From Endozoicomonas sp. NE40 (GTDB lineage Bacteria; Pseudomonadota; Gammaproteobacteria; Pseudomonadales; Endozoicomonadaceae): DNA of 64,000 nucleotides. The stretch lies in contig NZ_JBEWTB010000002.1 in NCBI RefSeq assembly GCF_040549045.1, positions 434,001 through 498,000 of the forward strand, read 5' to 3'. The translations under genes and the position numbers were made by a program. This document shows, piece by piece, positions 28,497 through 36,415 of this stretch (position 1 is its first letter; the number at the start of each line of letters is the position of its first letter). Below the pieces are notes generated by a model. It had not been told where the DNA came from. It was given only the letters and a program-made list of their open reading frames with translations, and made no database searches.

Positions 28497-29967
28497 CAGT
28501 GGGTTTATCCTCTTCCCTGGGTTCCTGTTGTTTTTGATCAGCTCTTGCATCACTGTCGTATTGCAACTCAAGCTCATCCGCCCGGCGATTGTCGGCAGCA
28601 ATTTCATCATCAATTTGTTCGCTGTCATAACCCTGCTCGGACACCACTTCCGAGCGGGATTTAAAGCCACTACGTACTGCAAGATTCTGGGACTGCACAT
28701 CCTGTACTGGGTGGATATAGGCCCAGCCGTGGGGAATCCATTTCACCCGTTTATAAGCGGCTTTGTTGGTATGAAAATCCGGAGCGGAAATAGCGCCACT
28801 CAATACCGCCCTGTCTAACCAACGGTTCCATACCGGACGACACAGCTGAAACACCACCTGGTTATGTTGGATCTGCTGAATCCGTCGTCTGAACTCATTC
28901 AGAACCACCCGCAAGGCCCTGTCACTGACGCCTTTCATATCACCGGACAGGATTTCATAGGGCAGACCAATACCCGCCGATACCGCCATCAACTGCTGAC
29001 GTATAAAGTCCGGATAATTGCTGGCCGCCCCCGGTGGAGTATTGAAGGTAATCTCTTCCCCAGGTGACAACTCCTGCATGGTACCCGGCTCCATCGCCAC
29101 CATGGGAACGCCCTGCAAATCGTAAACAATAGGGCGGCCAGTGAGTGGATCAACCTTCTCCGTTTCCGGCGACGGTTTGGTGATAAAGCCGGTGAACAGG
29201 TTGGCGATTTCCTGTCGCAGCAAGGTGGCATCATCAAACTTGTCCAGGTGAAACATGCGCAACAACACTTGAGTCAGAAGTGGCTGTCCGCGAAGCTGCC
29301 CGGGCCGTAAAGGCTCATAAAGATGCAGCACCTGTTCGGCAGGTACCCGATGCAGATCAGCCGTGTCCAGAGTGGTGTAGTCAGTGGGATGACTCTTGTG
29401 CATCCAGTACGCCACCCGCTGGCCAATACCATTAAACTCGATACCGGCCCGAACCTTGTGACCACTTTTTAAATCGTCGTTGTAATCCCAGGGGACAAAC
29501 TCAGCTTCCAGTAGTTGCAACTGCAAAGGCACACTCAACCCGTCCTTTAACTGGCGGGGTCGCAATCGAACAAAGCACTCACCAGCTTCCAGCATGGATC
29601 GAACCGCCAGGGACTGCTGACCATAAAAGTCCAGCTGGCCGTCGGCATCAGACTCATCGGTCCAGTCCAGAAACAACGCTTGCAGCTGCTTACGAAATTC
29701 GTCGTCCGTTGCTTCCGACTTGGGCTTGATACCGGTTCCGACGATATTGGAAACCAGTTTTTCCAAACCGGAAGCTGCCCAGGGGTCATTGCGAATGGCT
29801 GCCCGTGAGCGGTTAATCAGGGTGCCGAGATTGCCCGTTAAGGTGTTATTGGGGCCTGATGACGAAGCTGCCCAGCTTTGACTCCGTCGCCCGTGACCTG
29901 CGGAGATGTAAGCCAGATTTTTCAACCCTGGCAGTAACCAGCCTGCAAGTCTTTCTTTGAGTCCCAT
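28474..29967 (-). CDS. Phage portal protein, lambda gpB family
   Basis: A 497-aa portal that forms the head vertex ring for DNA packaging. SRAAIRNDPWAASGLEKLVSN, TGIKPKS, LLEAEFVPWDYN, GIEFNGIGQRVAYW, HLYEPLRPGQLRG and LMAVSAGIGLPYEILSGDMKG are typical of the lambda-type portal family. It is separated from gpW and terminase by four plus-strand genes (30027-31061), where lambda has none. Confidence 0.95.
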   Translation of the reverse strand: MGLKERLAGWLLPGLKNLAYISAGHGRRSQSWAASSSGPNNTLTGNLGTLINRSRAAIRNDPWAASGLEKLVSNIVGTGIKPKSEATDDEFRKQLQALFLDWTDESDADGQLDFYGQQSLAVRSMLEAGECFVRLRPRQLKDGLSVPLQLQLLEAEFVPWDYNDDLKSGHKVRAGIEFNGIGQRVAYWMHKSHPTDYTTLDTADLHRVPAEQVLHLYEPLRPGQLRGQPLLTQVLLRMFHLDKFDDATLLRQEIANLFTGFITKPSPETEKVDPLTGRPIVYDLQGVPMVAMEPGTMQELSPGEEITFNTPPGAASNYPDFIRQQLMAVSAGIGLPYEILSGDMKGVSDRALRVVLNEFRRRIQQIQHNQVVFQLCRPVWNRWLDRAVLSGAISAPDFHTNKAAYKRVKWIPHGWAYIHPVQDVQSQNLAVRSGFKSRSEVVSEQGYDSEQIDDEIAADNRRADELELQYDSDARADQKQQEPREEDKPTDEYETTR

Positions 29968-30026
29968 TTAGTGGTTCCTGTCGGCTGTGCTATTGTGTAT
30001 GTACAAATGTAAATATCGAGCCAAGC

Positions 30027-30305
30027 ATGCATTTTGAATGGGATGAAGCTAAAAACCGGGCCAATATCCGTAAACATGGAATCGATTTTCAGGATGCTGT
30101 CGATATTTTCAATCATCCTCTGCTCTGCAAAGTGGATGATCGCGCAGATTACGGGGAAGAACGCTGGGTGGCTATTGGCCGTATCCAATACCTGACCGGC
30201 GTTGTGGTATACACAGAAAAAGTGGGCGACATCATACGAATTATCTCCGCCCGAAAAGCCACCAAACGGGAGATTCAACGTTATGAAGAAAACATCAGCT
30301 ACTGA
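30027..30305 (+). CDS. brnT: BrnT-family type II toxin
   Basis: A 92-aa RelE-like ribonuclease toxin of the BrnT family. FEWDEAKNRANIRKHGIDFQ, the ERWVAIGR strand, VVYTEKVGDIIRIISARKATKRE and YE near the end are the family signature. The antitoxin gene overlaps its end by 23 nt, in the usual toxin-first order. Before the gene, ATTGTgtatgtACAAAT (about 29991-30007) forms a TTGT/ACAA palindrome that could be the BrnA operator. It lies on the plus strand inside the minus-strand head module. Confidence 0.95.
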   Translation: MHFEWDEAKNRANIRKHGIDFQDAVDIFNHPLLCKVDDRADYGEERWVAIGRIQYLTGVVVYTEKVGDIIRIISARKATKREIQRYEENISY

Positions 30306-30534
30306 CTGGAAACGTCTGGAAACCATGTCTGATGATGAGATCGACACCTCAGATATCCCTGAGCTGGATGACGATTTTTTTGATCAGGCCGAGTTGCACG
30401 TACCCGTTAAAAAACCTGTGACCATCCGTCTGGACTCCGATGTACTTGAGTGGTTTAAAGCACAGGGACAAGGTTACCAGACACGTATTAACAGCCTGCT
30501 TAGAAAATACATGGAAGCCCAGCAATCCCGTTAA
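30283..30534 (+). CDS. brnA: BrnA-family antitoxin
   Basis: An 83-aa DNA-binding antitoxin that neutralises BrnT and represses its own operon. The start is ATG 30283 (MKKTSATDWKRLETMSD), inside the end of brnT; the longer frame overlapping more of brnT is unlikely. The acidic middle (SDIPELDDDFFDQAEL) is followed by a ribbon-helix-helix region, KKPVTIRLDSDVLEWFKAQG and YQTRINSLLRKYM. Confidence 0.94.
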   Translation: MKKTSATDWKRLETMSDDEIDTSDIPELDDDFFDQAELHVPVKKPVTIRLDSDVLEWFKAQGQGYQTRINSLLRKYMEAQQSR

Positions 30535-30594
30535 ATACCTTGACCGGTTAAACTCCGAATTGCCGGGGGCGTATATGTTGCATGAGGCGCACTC

Positions 30595-30858
30595 ATGGCC
30601 CCCTTTAATCATCAGTGCCAGACTGACTTTATGAATGATATTGATGACAACAGCCTTTGGTTTCGACTCCGGGTCTGGAGCAGTTTGTGGTGTATCAGGC
30701 TCCCCATACTGACCTTTATTGGACTCGCTTATTGGTTGTATGCAGAAACGACTCTCTGGCAAGACCCTGCCATCGCTTTTGGAATGTGCTTATTTAGCGC
30801 AGTGCTGGTGATGAGTCTGTGTCTTTCTGCCGGAATTGCACTTGATGACCATGATTAA
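30595..30858 (+). CDS. Small membrane protein of unknown function
   Basis: An 87-aa protein with two hydrophobic segments (LWCIRLPILTFIGLAYWL and FGMCLFSAVLVMSLCLSAG) and an acidic tail (ALDDHD). GAGG lies 8 nt before ATG 30595, which supports this start over the internal ATG at 30631. Its stop overlaps the next start by one base (TAATG). No family recognised. It is part of a plus-strand cargo cassette. Confidence 0.6.
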   Translation: MAPFNHQCQTDFMNDIDDNSLWFRLRVWSSLWCIRLPILTFIGLAYWLYAETTLWQDPAIAFGMCLFSAVLVMSLCLSAGIALDDHD

Positions 30859-31061
30859 TGCCTAAAGTACTCATTGTTATTGGACTGCTATGCCTGACTA
30901 TTGGTCTATTGATGCACTTCGCTCCGGGCCTGCTGAAATGGTTTGGTCACCTGCCCGGTGATATCCGTATCGAAACTGAGAACACTCGAATTTATATCCC
31001 CATTACCTCAATGATTCTGGTTAGCCTGGCACTGACCATCATTACTAACCTGTGGCGATGA
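30858..31061 (+). CDS. DUF2905-family membrane protein
   Basis: A 67-aa protein with two membrane helices around the signature HLPGDIRIETENTRIYIPI, which defines the DUF2905 family. The function of the family is unknown. It is coupled to the preceding membrane-protein gene. DUF2905 genes are usually chromosomal, so one inside a head module is out of place and suggests cargo. Confidence 0.85.
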   Translation: MPKVLIVIGLLCLTIGLLMHFAPGLLKWFGHLPGDIRIETENTRIYIPITSMILVSLALTIITNLWR

Positions 31062-31062
31062 C

Positions 31063-31263
31063 CTAAATCCCCTTAGTGGAGTACACGCCGTATTGCCGGG
31101 GCCGTTTCTGCTGTTTAATCAGCTCCCGTTCAATCGCCTGTAGTCGCCGTTCCATCTCTGAAAAACTGGCGTATTCCACTTTACGTCCTTCAAATTCCAC
31201 TGTGCGAGTTTCCCTGAGCAGCACCGCTCGTTTAAGCGCCTGATACTCGGAATCGGTGATCAT
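31063..31263 (-). CDS. Head-tail joining protein gpW
   Basis: A 66-aa protein of the lambda gpW family. The start is ATG 31263 (MITDSEYQALKRAVLLRE) with AAAGGA a few nt upstream and only 4 nt after the terminase stop; the longer frame reads back into terminase. EFEGRKVEYASFSEMERRL is characteristic of gpW. It seals the packaged head and gives a site for tail joining. Confidence 0.85.
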   Translation of the reverse strand: MITDSEYQALKRAVLLRETRTVEFEGRKVEYASFSEMERRLQAIERELIKQQKRPRQYGVYSTKGI

Positions 31264-31267
31264 GAGG

Positions 31268-33115
31268 TTATCCTTTGAGGTAACGACTACGGGAAGTTCT
31301 TCTTGCTCTGGGTTGAACCACTTCTTCAGATTCCTGCTGTTCGATAAAAACGTCCGGCTCCGGTCGTTGCTCAGCCAGTTGTTCCAGATCCAGCCCACGG
31401 TGCTGTTGCAGAATGCGCACAGCTGTTAGCGCATAGACACGACAATCCAATGCTTCATTCCGCTTCTTGCGGGCATCCCATTCAAAATAGGCAACACCGT
31501 GTTTGTATTTGCGGATCTTCTCTTCAGCGGTGGCCTGTTTGAAGTAGTCTTCATCAAAACAGTCTTTGACTGGCCAGTGACAATAGCCAGCCCCCGGTTC
31601 AAGGATTCGATAGCGTTGGTAGACCAACTCTTTGGCAGTGTCTGTACCTACCAGTGTCAGGTAGACGCCTTTCTTATTTCGGGTTTTGGGAAAAGTGGCG
31701 ATAGGTTTACCCGACTGCGATGCCCCTTTAATAGGGATCAGCCAGTCTGCACCCTGTTTACGGGAAAAGGCATAGACTTCATCGGTAAAGTGGCCACCAG
31801 AATCCATGCAGATCTGGGCAAGATTCATTAGCACGCCATCCTGTCTCCGATAGGCTTTGCGAAGCTTATCGGCCAGTATTTTCCAGATATCCGGGCGGGA
31901 TAAATCACCATATAGCCGGATATAATCAACCGACCAGCTCTCTTCCCCTGCTCCCCAGCCCACCACTTCGTATTCAACCCGGTCATCCTGCACATCGACG
32001 CCACAGGTCAGTACCTCCACCGACCAGGGTACTTCGGCTGAGTAATGTTCACGACGCTGGTAAAGCAGTTCGTGGTCGACGGTCTCCCCGGCTTCCTGCC
32101 AGGTTTGTCCCAATACCGTATTGGTCCAGTCCTTTAACAACACTGGATCAGACTTTGCGGCCAGAAAATCAGCGACCGCATCCTTCCAGCTATACCAGCC
32201 ATTTGGACTGTATAGAGAGTTCAAGTGATAGCCCCGGAATTTACCATCAGCCTCTTCATTCAGCGGTACCCACTTTCCGTTCTCAAGCAGCTTGGGTTTA
32301 TCATGCTCCTGCATTCGGTGTTGGCACTCTATGCATTCAAAACACGCGGTTTCAGGATCATGATTGTCAAAGCGAATCTGCTGCCACTCAATGGGTTGCA
32401 GATGATTACAGCGAATACAAGGCACATGGTACTGACGCTGGTCACTGGCCTGATAGGCTGACTCGATTTTACTGGCTCCGGCAATGTTGGGCGTAGACAC
32501 CATCAAAATTTTACGGTTACGGGAAAACGTCGCCGTTCGTTTGATGGCCAGATTAATCGGACTGCCTTCACCGTCCACATCATCGTCGTAAGCATCTACC
32601 TCATCCAGAAACAGAAACCGGGCAGGCATGGAACGCAGGCCAGTGGCAGAGTTTGCCCCGGTAATAATCAGTACACCGTTGGGAAACTCCTTAACCATCT
32701 GGGTATTGCCGGAATCCCTGGAGCGAGGGTCTTTCACCTTGTCACGCAAGATAGGCATTTCCTCGATCATGGGCGCAATGCGCTGCTTTGAGGTTCTCTT
32801 GGCCATATCCAGCGTTGGCAGTACATACATCATCGGGCCGGGTGTATGATGAATCACATAACCGAGCCAGTTATTACCGCATTCGGTCCCGCCCACCTGA
32901 GCCCCTTTCATAAAAGCAATGCGCTCTACCGATGAAGCAGGAGACAGGCAGTCCATGATTTCTTTCAGATACGGCGTTCGGGTGGTTCGCCACCGGCCTG
33001 CTTCTTTGGCAGATTTCATGGGCAGAATACGATGCTCATCAGCCCACTCAGACACCGTCATTCGGGTATCCGGCTTTAACCCGGTAAAAAATCCGTCGAA
33101 ATAAGGTGACATCAT
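31268..33115 (-). CDS. Phage terminase large subunit, lambda gpA family
   Basis: A 615-aa packaging motor and nuclease. MTVSEWADEHRILP and YLKEIMDCLS begin the GpA family pattern. A Walker A-like MKGAQVGGTE, FLDEVDAYDDDVDGEGSP and SKIESAY follow, with a zinc-like Cys set (CIRCNHL...CFECIECQHRM), and nuclease-domain residues such as CGVDVQDDRVEYEVVGWG and KPIKGAS-like WLIPIKGASQ. It overlaps the small-subunit stop by 4 nt (ATGA). Confidence 0.95.
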   Translation of the reverse strand: MMSPYFDGFFTGLKPDTRMTVSEWADEHRILPMKSAKEAGRWRTTRTPYLKEIMDCLSPASSVERIAFMKGAQVGGTECGNNWLGYVIHHTPGPMMYVLPTLDMAKRTSKQRIAPMIEEMPILRDKVKDPRSRDSGNTQMVKEFPNGVLIITGANSATGLRSMPARFLFLDEVDAYDDDVDGEGSPINLAIKRTATFSRNRKILMVSTPNIAGASKIESAYQASDQRQYHVPCIRCNHLQPIEWQQIRFDNHDPETACFECIECQHRMQEHDKPKLLENGKWVPLNEEADGKFRGYHLNSLYSPNGWYSWKDAVADFLAAKSDPVLLKDWTNTVLGQTWQEAGETVDHELLYQRREHYSAEVPWSVEVLTCGVDVQDDRVEYEVVGWGAGEESWSVDYIRLYGDLSRPDIWKILADKLRKAYRRQDGVLMNLAQICMDSGGHFTDEVYAFSRKQGADWLIPIKGASQSGKPIATFPKTRNKKGVYLTLVGTDTAKELVYQRYRILEPGAGYCHWPVKDCFDEDYFKQATAEEKIRKYKHGVAYFEWDARKKRNEALDCRVYALTAVRILQQHRGLDLEQLAEQRPEPDVFIEQQESEEVVQPRARRTSRSRYLKG

Positions 33116-33603
33116 TGATTGCTTAACTCGTTCAGAAGGGCTTCAAGCTCAACAATCAATAGCTGCCTGATTTCAGCTGGATCATTTTCCGCTGCCAGAA
33201 TATCCGACAGTCGGTCCGGTAGGCCAAGTAAGGCATCTCGAACAATTCTGGCCGCCCTGAACGCATCGGCCTTGACTTTAGAAGCATCGGTCAGTTTGCC
33301 CGCCTTCTCCTCATACTCCATTCTGGCCATTTTGGCTCTGAACGCTTCCCGCATGGTGCGGGCAGTGACGAAGTCCACCGCCTGTCGTGAATCTGTGGGA
33401 GCAGAGGGAAGAACCGCTTCGCTCCGGGGTCTTGTTCGCAGTTCTGTAGAAGGCTCCGACTGAGCCTTTATGGCCGCCAGCGCCCGCTCTGAATCAATCT
33501 TGCCATTGATCAGGGTGATCTTGCCGGATCTGACCAGTTTCCCTACATATTGACGGCTCCAACCTTGACGTTTGGCGAACTCTGACTGTGACAGTAACGC
33601 CAT
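33112..33603 (-). CDS. Terminase small subunit, Nu1-like
   Basis: A 163-aa DNA-recognition subunit of terminase. The N-terminus has a winged helix-turn-helix (LSQSEFAKRQGWSRQYVGKL, then GKITLINGKID), as in lambda Nu1. A helical C-terminus (ALLGLPDRLSDILAAENDP) contacts the large subunit. It is the first gene of the head operon. Tandem 20-bp repeats abut its start codon (33602-33641). Confidence 0.88.
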   Translation of the reverse strand: MALLSQSEFAKRQGWSRQYVGKLVRSGKITLINGKIDSERALAAIKAQSEPSTELRTRPRSEAVLPSAPTDSRQAVDFVTARTMREAFRAKMARMEYEEKAGKLTDASKVKADAFRAARIVRDALLGLPDRLSDILAAENDPAEIRQLLIVELEALLNELSNQ

Positions 33604-33641
33604 AGACCGCTATTGCTCCCTATAGAACCGTATTGCTCCCT
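33602..33641. repeat. Two tandem 20-bp repeats at the terminase small-subunit start
   Basis: Units 33602-33621 and 33622-33641 match at 17 of 20 positions and share TATTGCTCCCT exactly (33611-33621 and 33631-33641). On the coding strand each gives AGGGAGCAATA. Nu1-type terminases bind repeated sites near their own gene at cos, so these may be packaging sites. They may also act as regulatory sites. Confidence 0.55.
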
Positions 33642-33766
33642 CTCGCTCCACATAGTCCCGCATCCTTCCGCCAACATATTGATTATTAAGCTAATTTTCT
33701 TGATAACTATGAGCTATAGAGCCTTACTGTACATAACAAAAACAAATCAACCGGAAGGACAACCCC

Positions 33767-33940
33767 ATGAACAAGCACATCGAAAAAGCTCTGGAAGCCA
33801 TCGCCCGTGAACATCTGCTGCTGGATAACCTGAAACCCCAAAACAGCAGTGAGGACTTCCAGGAACAAAGCGTCTGGGGCATTAAAAAAGCTCTGGAAGC
33901 CGCCTATCAACAGGGATTTAAAGACGGAAAACAGCAATAA
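33767..33940 (+). CDS. DUF6900-family small protein
   Basis: A 57-aa protein, MNKHIEKALEAIAREHLLL through VWGIKKALEAAYQQGFKDG. The pattern of a helical N-terminus, an acidic SSEDFQEQSVWGIKKAL and AAYxxGFKDG matches the DUF6900 family as I recall it. A GGAAGGA Shine-Dalgarno site lies 8 nt before ATG 33767. It starts a plus-strand cassette with DUF3489 and two more genes. Function is unknown. Confidence 0.75.
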   Translation: MNKHIEKALEAIAREHLLLDNLKPQNSSEDFQEQSVWGIKKALEAAYQQGFKDGKQQ

Positions 33941-33958
33941 CTACCAAGGAGAAGCACC

Positions 33959-34423
33959 ATGAAAAACAACAAACTCACCCCAGCTCAGGAAAGCGCTCTG
34001 CAGCAAGCCGCTAAAACCGGCACCCTTAAGGCATCGGATCTCGCCATCAAGGGCGGAGCCCGAAACAAAGTGCTGGCCAGCCTGACCAGCAAGGGATTTC
34101 TGATTGCCTTGAAAGAACCGGATACTTATGACATCAGCCCACAGGGTCGAGCGGTTATCGGTCTCGAAGATAAACCTGCCTCAGAGAGTAAAGGTAAAAT
34201 CCGAACCGGCACCAAGCTGCACAAAGTCATCGAGCTGCTCAGTCGCCCCGAAGGCGCAGCCATCCATGAGATTATGAAAGAAACCGGCTGGCAGCAGCAC
34301 ACGGTTCGGGGAACCCTGGTCGAATCGCTCAAAAAACGACTCGGGTTAACCATTGAATCGGAAAAGCCTGAAGGCAAGGACCGGATCTATAGAATCACCG
34401 GCGGACTGGAGGCTCTCTCATGA
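33959..34423 (+). CDS. DUF3489-family protein with winged-helix region
   Basis: A 154-aa protein. The C-terminal RTGTKLHKVIELLSRPEGAA and IMKETGWQQHTVRGTLVESL is the DUF3489 signature and looks like a winged helix, so DNA binding is likely. The N-terminus (LTPAQESALQQAAKTGTL, GGARNKVLASLTSKGFL) is also HTH-like. Such genes commonly accompany large serine recombinases in integrative elements, and a recombinase remnant lies 2.5 kb away. It overlaps the next start by 4 nt. Confidence 0.85.
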   Translation: MKNNKLTPAQESALQQAAKTGTLKASDLAIKGGARNKVLASLTSKGFLIALKEPDTYDISPQGRAVIGLEDKPASESKGKIRTGTKLHKVIELLSRPEGAAIHEIMKETGWQQHTVRGTLVESLKKRLGLTIESEKPEGKDRIYRITGGLEALS

Positions 34424-34809
34424 GTACCCGATCAAGAATTGCGATGCGGCTGGCTAATGGCGATGCACAAGGATGTGCAAGTGCCGCAGGAGGCAGGATA
34501 CCGGGAGCGGCCCGCTATCGCTCGGTTTACTGCCACTTCGACGGTGATCTGGTTGGTCCAGTCTTGCGCGAACATTATGCCTCGGAAGAACAAGCCCACA
34601 CGATTATCAATGGTGGTGACCTTCGTTCCGTCTGGCCCGACAAGCTGGAAACCTACCGGGCTATCGGCGAGCCATGGCAACATATTCGCCCCAGAGAAAG
34701 TGCCGACCTATCCCTGCTCATAGAACTGGCCTGGGATACTGGCGCTGAATACCTCTGTTGCTGGCAAGACGACGGCTGGCAAACCATTGAGATGAGAGGG
34801 TCACAGTAA
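34420..34809 (+). CDS. Phage-associated protein of unknown function
   Basis: A 129-aa protein beginning MSTRSRIAMRLANGD and continuing RYRSVYCHFDGDLVGPVLREHY and GDLRSVWPDK. This matches a phage/mobile-element family that normally reads MSTRSxIG...SIYCHWDG, with no known function. About 20 residues rich in Ala and Gly (residues 17-32) separate the two conserved parts and look like an insertion. It is coupled to DUF3489 upstream (ATGA) and to the next gene (TAATG). Confidence 0.65.
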   Translation: MSTRSRIAMRLANGDAQGCASAAGGRIPGAARYRSVYCHFDGDLVGPVLREHYASEEQAHTIINGGDLRSVWPDKLETYRAIGEPWQHIRPRESADLSLLIELAWDTGAEYLCCWQDDGWQTIEMRGSQ

Positions 34810-35150
34810 TGAATCCTCCCGTTCTTCTGGCCATGGAACTGACCAGCCGGCCTTTCCTCTATTGCCGATTGCTTCATCCTGACAGGCACACCCTGTCGCA
34901 TTTGAACTACTGGTATGCTGAAACCTATGAAGCCATCTTTCTGATCCAGCTGAGCGATTTACACTACCTTCAAGGCAAAAAAGCATCAGCATTAGGGCGA
35001 GACTGGGGAGAGCCATGGGTTGATGTTCAACCCCGGCTATCCCCTTCGAAATACCACCTGAAGTCTGTTGCCAGAAGCCTGAAAATCACCACCCTGTATG
35101 TCAACCAACAGCAACAATGGCTGGTTGACACCATTACCCGAAGCGGTTGA
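34809..35150 (+). CDS. Hypothetical protein of the plus-strand cassette
   Basis: A 113-aa protein (LTSRPFLYCRLLHPDRHTL, YYWYAETYEA-like segment, GRDWGEPWVDVQPRLSPSKY). No family recognised and no membrane segment. It ends the four-gene cassette and is followed by a hairpin terminator. TAATG overlap with the gene before it supports that it is real. Confidence 0.55.
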   Translation: MNPPVLLAMELTSRPFLYCRLLHPDRHTLSHLNYWYAETYEAIFLIQLSDLHYLQGKKASALGRDWGEPWVDVQPRLSPSKYHLKSVARSLKITTLYVNQQQQWLVDTITRSG

Positions 35151-35176
35151 CAAAATAACCCGAGATTGACAGCTGA

Positions 35177-35209
35177 AAGCCTTATAAATCAAGGCTTCCA
35201 CTCTTTTTT
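35177..35209 (+). terminator. Terminator of the DUF6900-DUF3489 cassette
   Basis: AAGCCTT (35177-35183) and AAGGCTT (35191-35197) form a 7-bp stem with a 7-nt loop; CCACTC then TTTTTT follow. It lies 26 nt after the last plus-strand gene. The rest of 35151-35305 shows nothing else clear. Confidence 0.6.
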
Positions 35210-35305
35210 GTCAACCTGTGTCAACCCCGATTTTTGCTCTGTCGCTGGCGAAATCCCGCGCCTCCGCCCCCCCGCAATAGACAATAACTCCCAGGGACCC
35301 CGGCC

Positions 35306-35674
35306 TCAGCCTTTCCATGTTCGAGCTACCTTCTCCAGCCCCCGACTGGCAATGTATCCACCAATCCCAAGCTGGATGATATTAAACAGTTTCAGTTCAA
35401 TCTCAGGGCTTAAATCCGGAGCTGACCAGCCCAGCCAACGACACACGACCAAAGCCGTAAACACCAGCATCACAATTGGACGCCAGCAACGTTGCAACCA
35501 GCTCTCTCCCTTGGCTTCAGCCTGAATAACACCAGCCTGCTTTGCCAGTTCGTCCAGCTCGCCATTGATCATCATCTCAGCCAGAATCACTTTGACCTGG
35601 TCACGGTTTTCCGCATCAGGAAATACTTTGTCGATGACTTTACCCAGCAATGGAATCGTTGCCGCCCAGCTCAT
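35306..35674 (-). CDS. Phage holin, 3TM type
   Basis: A 122-aa protein: an amphipathic N-terminus (IPLLGKVIDKVFPD, AEMMINGELDELAKQ), then SWLQRCWRPIVMLVFTALVV and a C-terminal IIQLGIGGYIASRGLEKVA. WRPxxM with GxGGYxxxRxxEK is the signature of the 3TM holins first seen in gene transfer agents. It would release the amidase across the inner membrane. It is the last gene of the lysis cassette and overlaps the amidase gene by 4 nt. Confidence 0.88.
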   Translation of the reverse strand: MSWAATIPLLGKVIDKVFPDAENRDQVKVILAEMMINGELDELAKQAGVIQAEAKGESWLQRCWRPIVMLVFTALVVCRWLGWSAPDLSPEIELKLFNIIQLGIGGYIASRGLEKVARTWKG

Positions 35675-36114
35675 AACAGCACCTCTGTTAAGCCTTCAGA
35701 CTCCAGCCACTCCTTGACCGCAAAACAGGGACAGTCTTTGGTTTTATTGAAATGGTTATGACCTTTTACAATAGCCGTTGGGTACACCGCCTGATGTCCG
35801 GCAACCAGCAGTTTAAGGATCTGCTTCTGAGCTGCTGTGAAATTATCTTCCGGCTGACTGGAATCACCCAGACCACCAACCAGGCAGATGCCGACACTCT
35901 CGTGATTGTGGCCTTTTGCATGAGCGCCCCAGTCACCGATGGGACGGCCCTGCTTGAGCGAACCATCCCGCTCTATCACCCAGTGATAACCAATATCAAA
36001 GAAAGCCCGCTCCAGCATGTGCCAGCGCTTGATGTCTTCAAAGTCGACATCCTGTGAAGGACGGGTCGCTGAGCAGTGAATTATGATGAAATTGGTTTCT
36101 GTTCGCTTGCCCAT
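35671..36114 (-). CDS. N-acetylmuramoyl-L-alanine amidase (T7 lysozyme-like endolysin)
   Basis: A 147-aa amidase that cleaves the bond between MurNAc and L-Ala in peptidoglycan. FIIIHCSAT gives zinc ligand His13; GHNHFNKTKDCPC gives His119 or 121, Lys126 and Cys128, matching the T7 lysozyme zinc and catalytic set. YHWVIERDGSLKQGRPIGDWGAHAKGHN is typical. It lacks a signal peptide, so it depends on the holin. Confidence 0.95.
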   Translation of the reverse strand: MGKRTETNFIIIHCSATRPSQDVDFEDIKRWHMLERAFFDIGYHWVIERDGSLKQGRPIGDWGAHAKGHNHESVGICLVGGLGDSSQPEDNFTAAQKQILKLLVAGHQAVYPTAIVKGHNHFNKTKDCPCFAVKEWLESEGLTEVLL

Positions 36115-36117
36115 TGC

Positions 36118-36315
36118 TCACCCCCTGAGAAAGTAAGACAGCAGTCCGATCGTTGCGGTAAGAACAATCCAGCCGAACCGCTCGATGTAGTTCAGCATCA
36201 CGCCCCGCCGACTGGATTGAAACTCCAGCTGCCGAATGCGCTTATCCTGATGATCCAGCCGCTCACCCTGACGAGTGAGACTGGTGGTTTGGTGGGTGAT
36301 TCTCTCTTCGATCAT
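36118..36315 (-). CDS. XhlA-like lysis-cassette membrane protein, probably 5'-truncated
   Basis: At least 65 aa: a charged helix (EERITHQTTSLTRQGERLDHQDKRI), then one membrane segment (FGWIVLTATIGLLSYFLRG). This arrangement fits XhlA-like proteins that accompany holins. The frame stays open upstream of ATG 36315 with coiled-coil-like codons (LSRRLDQIDSKLDKLSDAVSR) until a stop at 36414-36412, but has no ATG, GTG or TTG start there. The original gene was probably longer and lost its 5' end at a junction near 36390-36415. It precedes the amidase by 3 nt. Confidence 0.6.
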   Translation of the reverse strand: MIEERITHQTTSLTRQGERLDHQDKRIRQLEFQSSRRGVMLNYIERFGWIVLTATIGLLSYFLRG

Positions 36316-36415
36316 GGCTAGCCTGGATACCGCGTCACTGAGCTTGTCGAGTTTGGAATCAATCTGATCCAGTCGCCGGGAGAGTGAAGTGGTCCCCAGT
36401 ATTAGCCTTGACTAA

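Noticed and set aside
33602..33641. CRISPR-like array
   Set aside because: Only two adjacent units with no spacers; they are tandem repeats, not CRISPR repeats.
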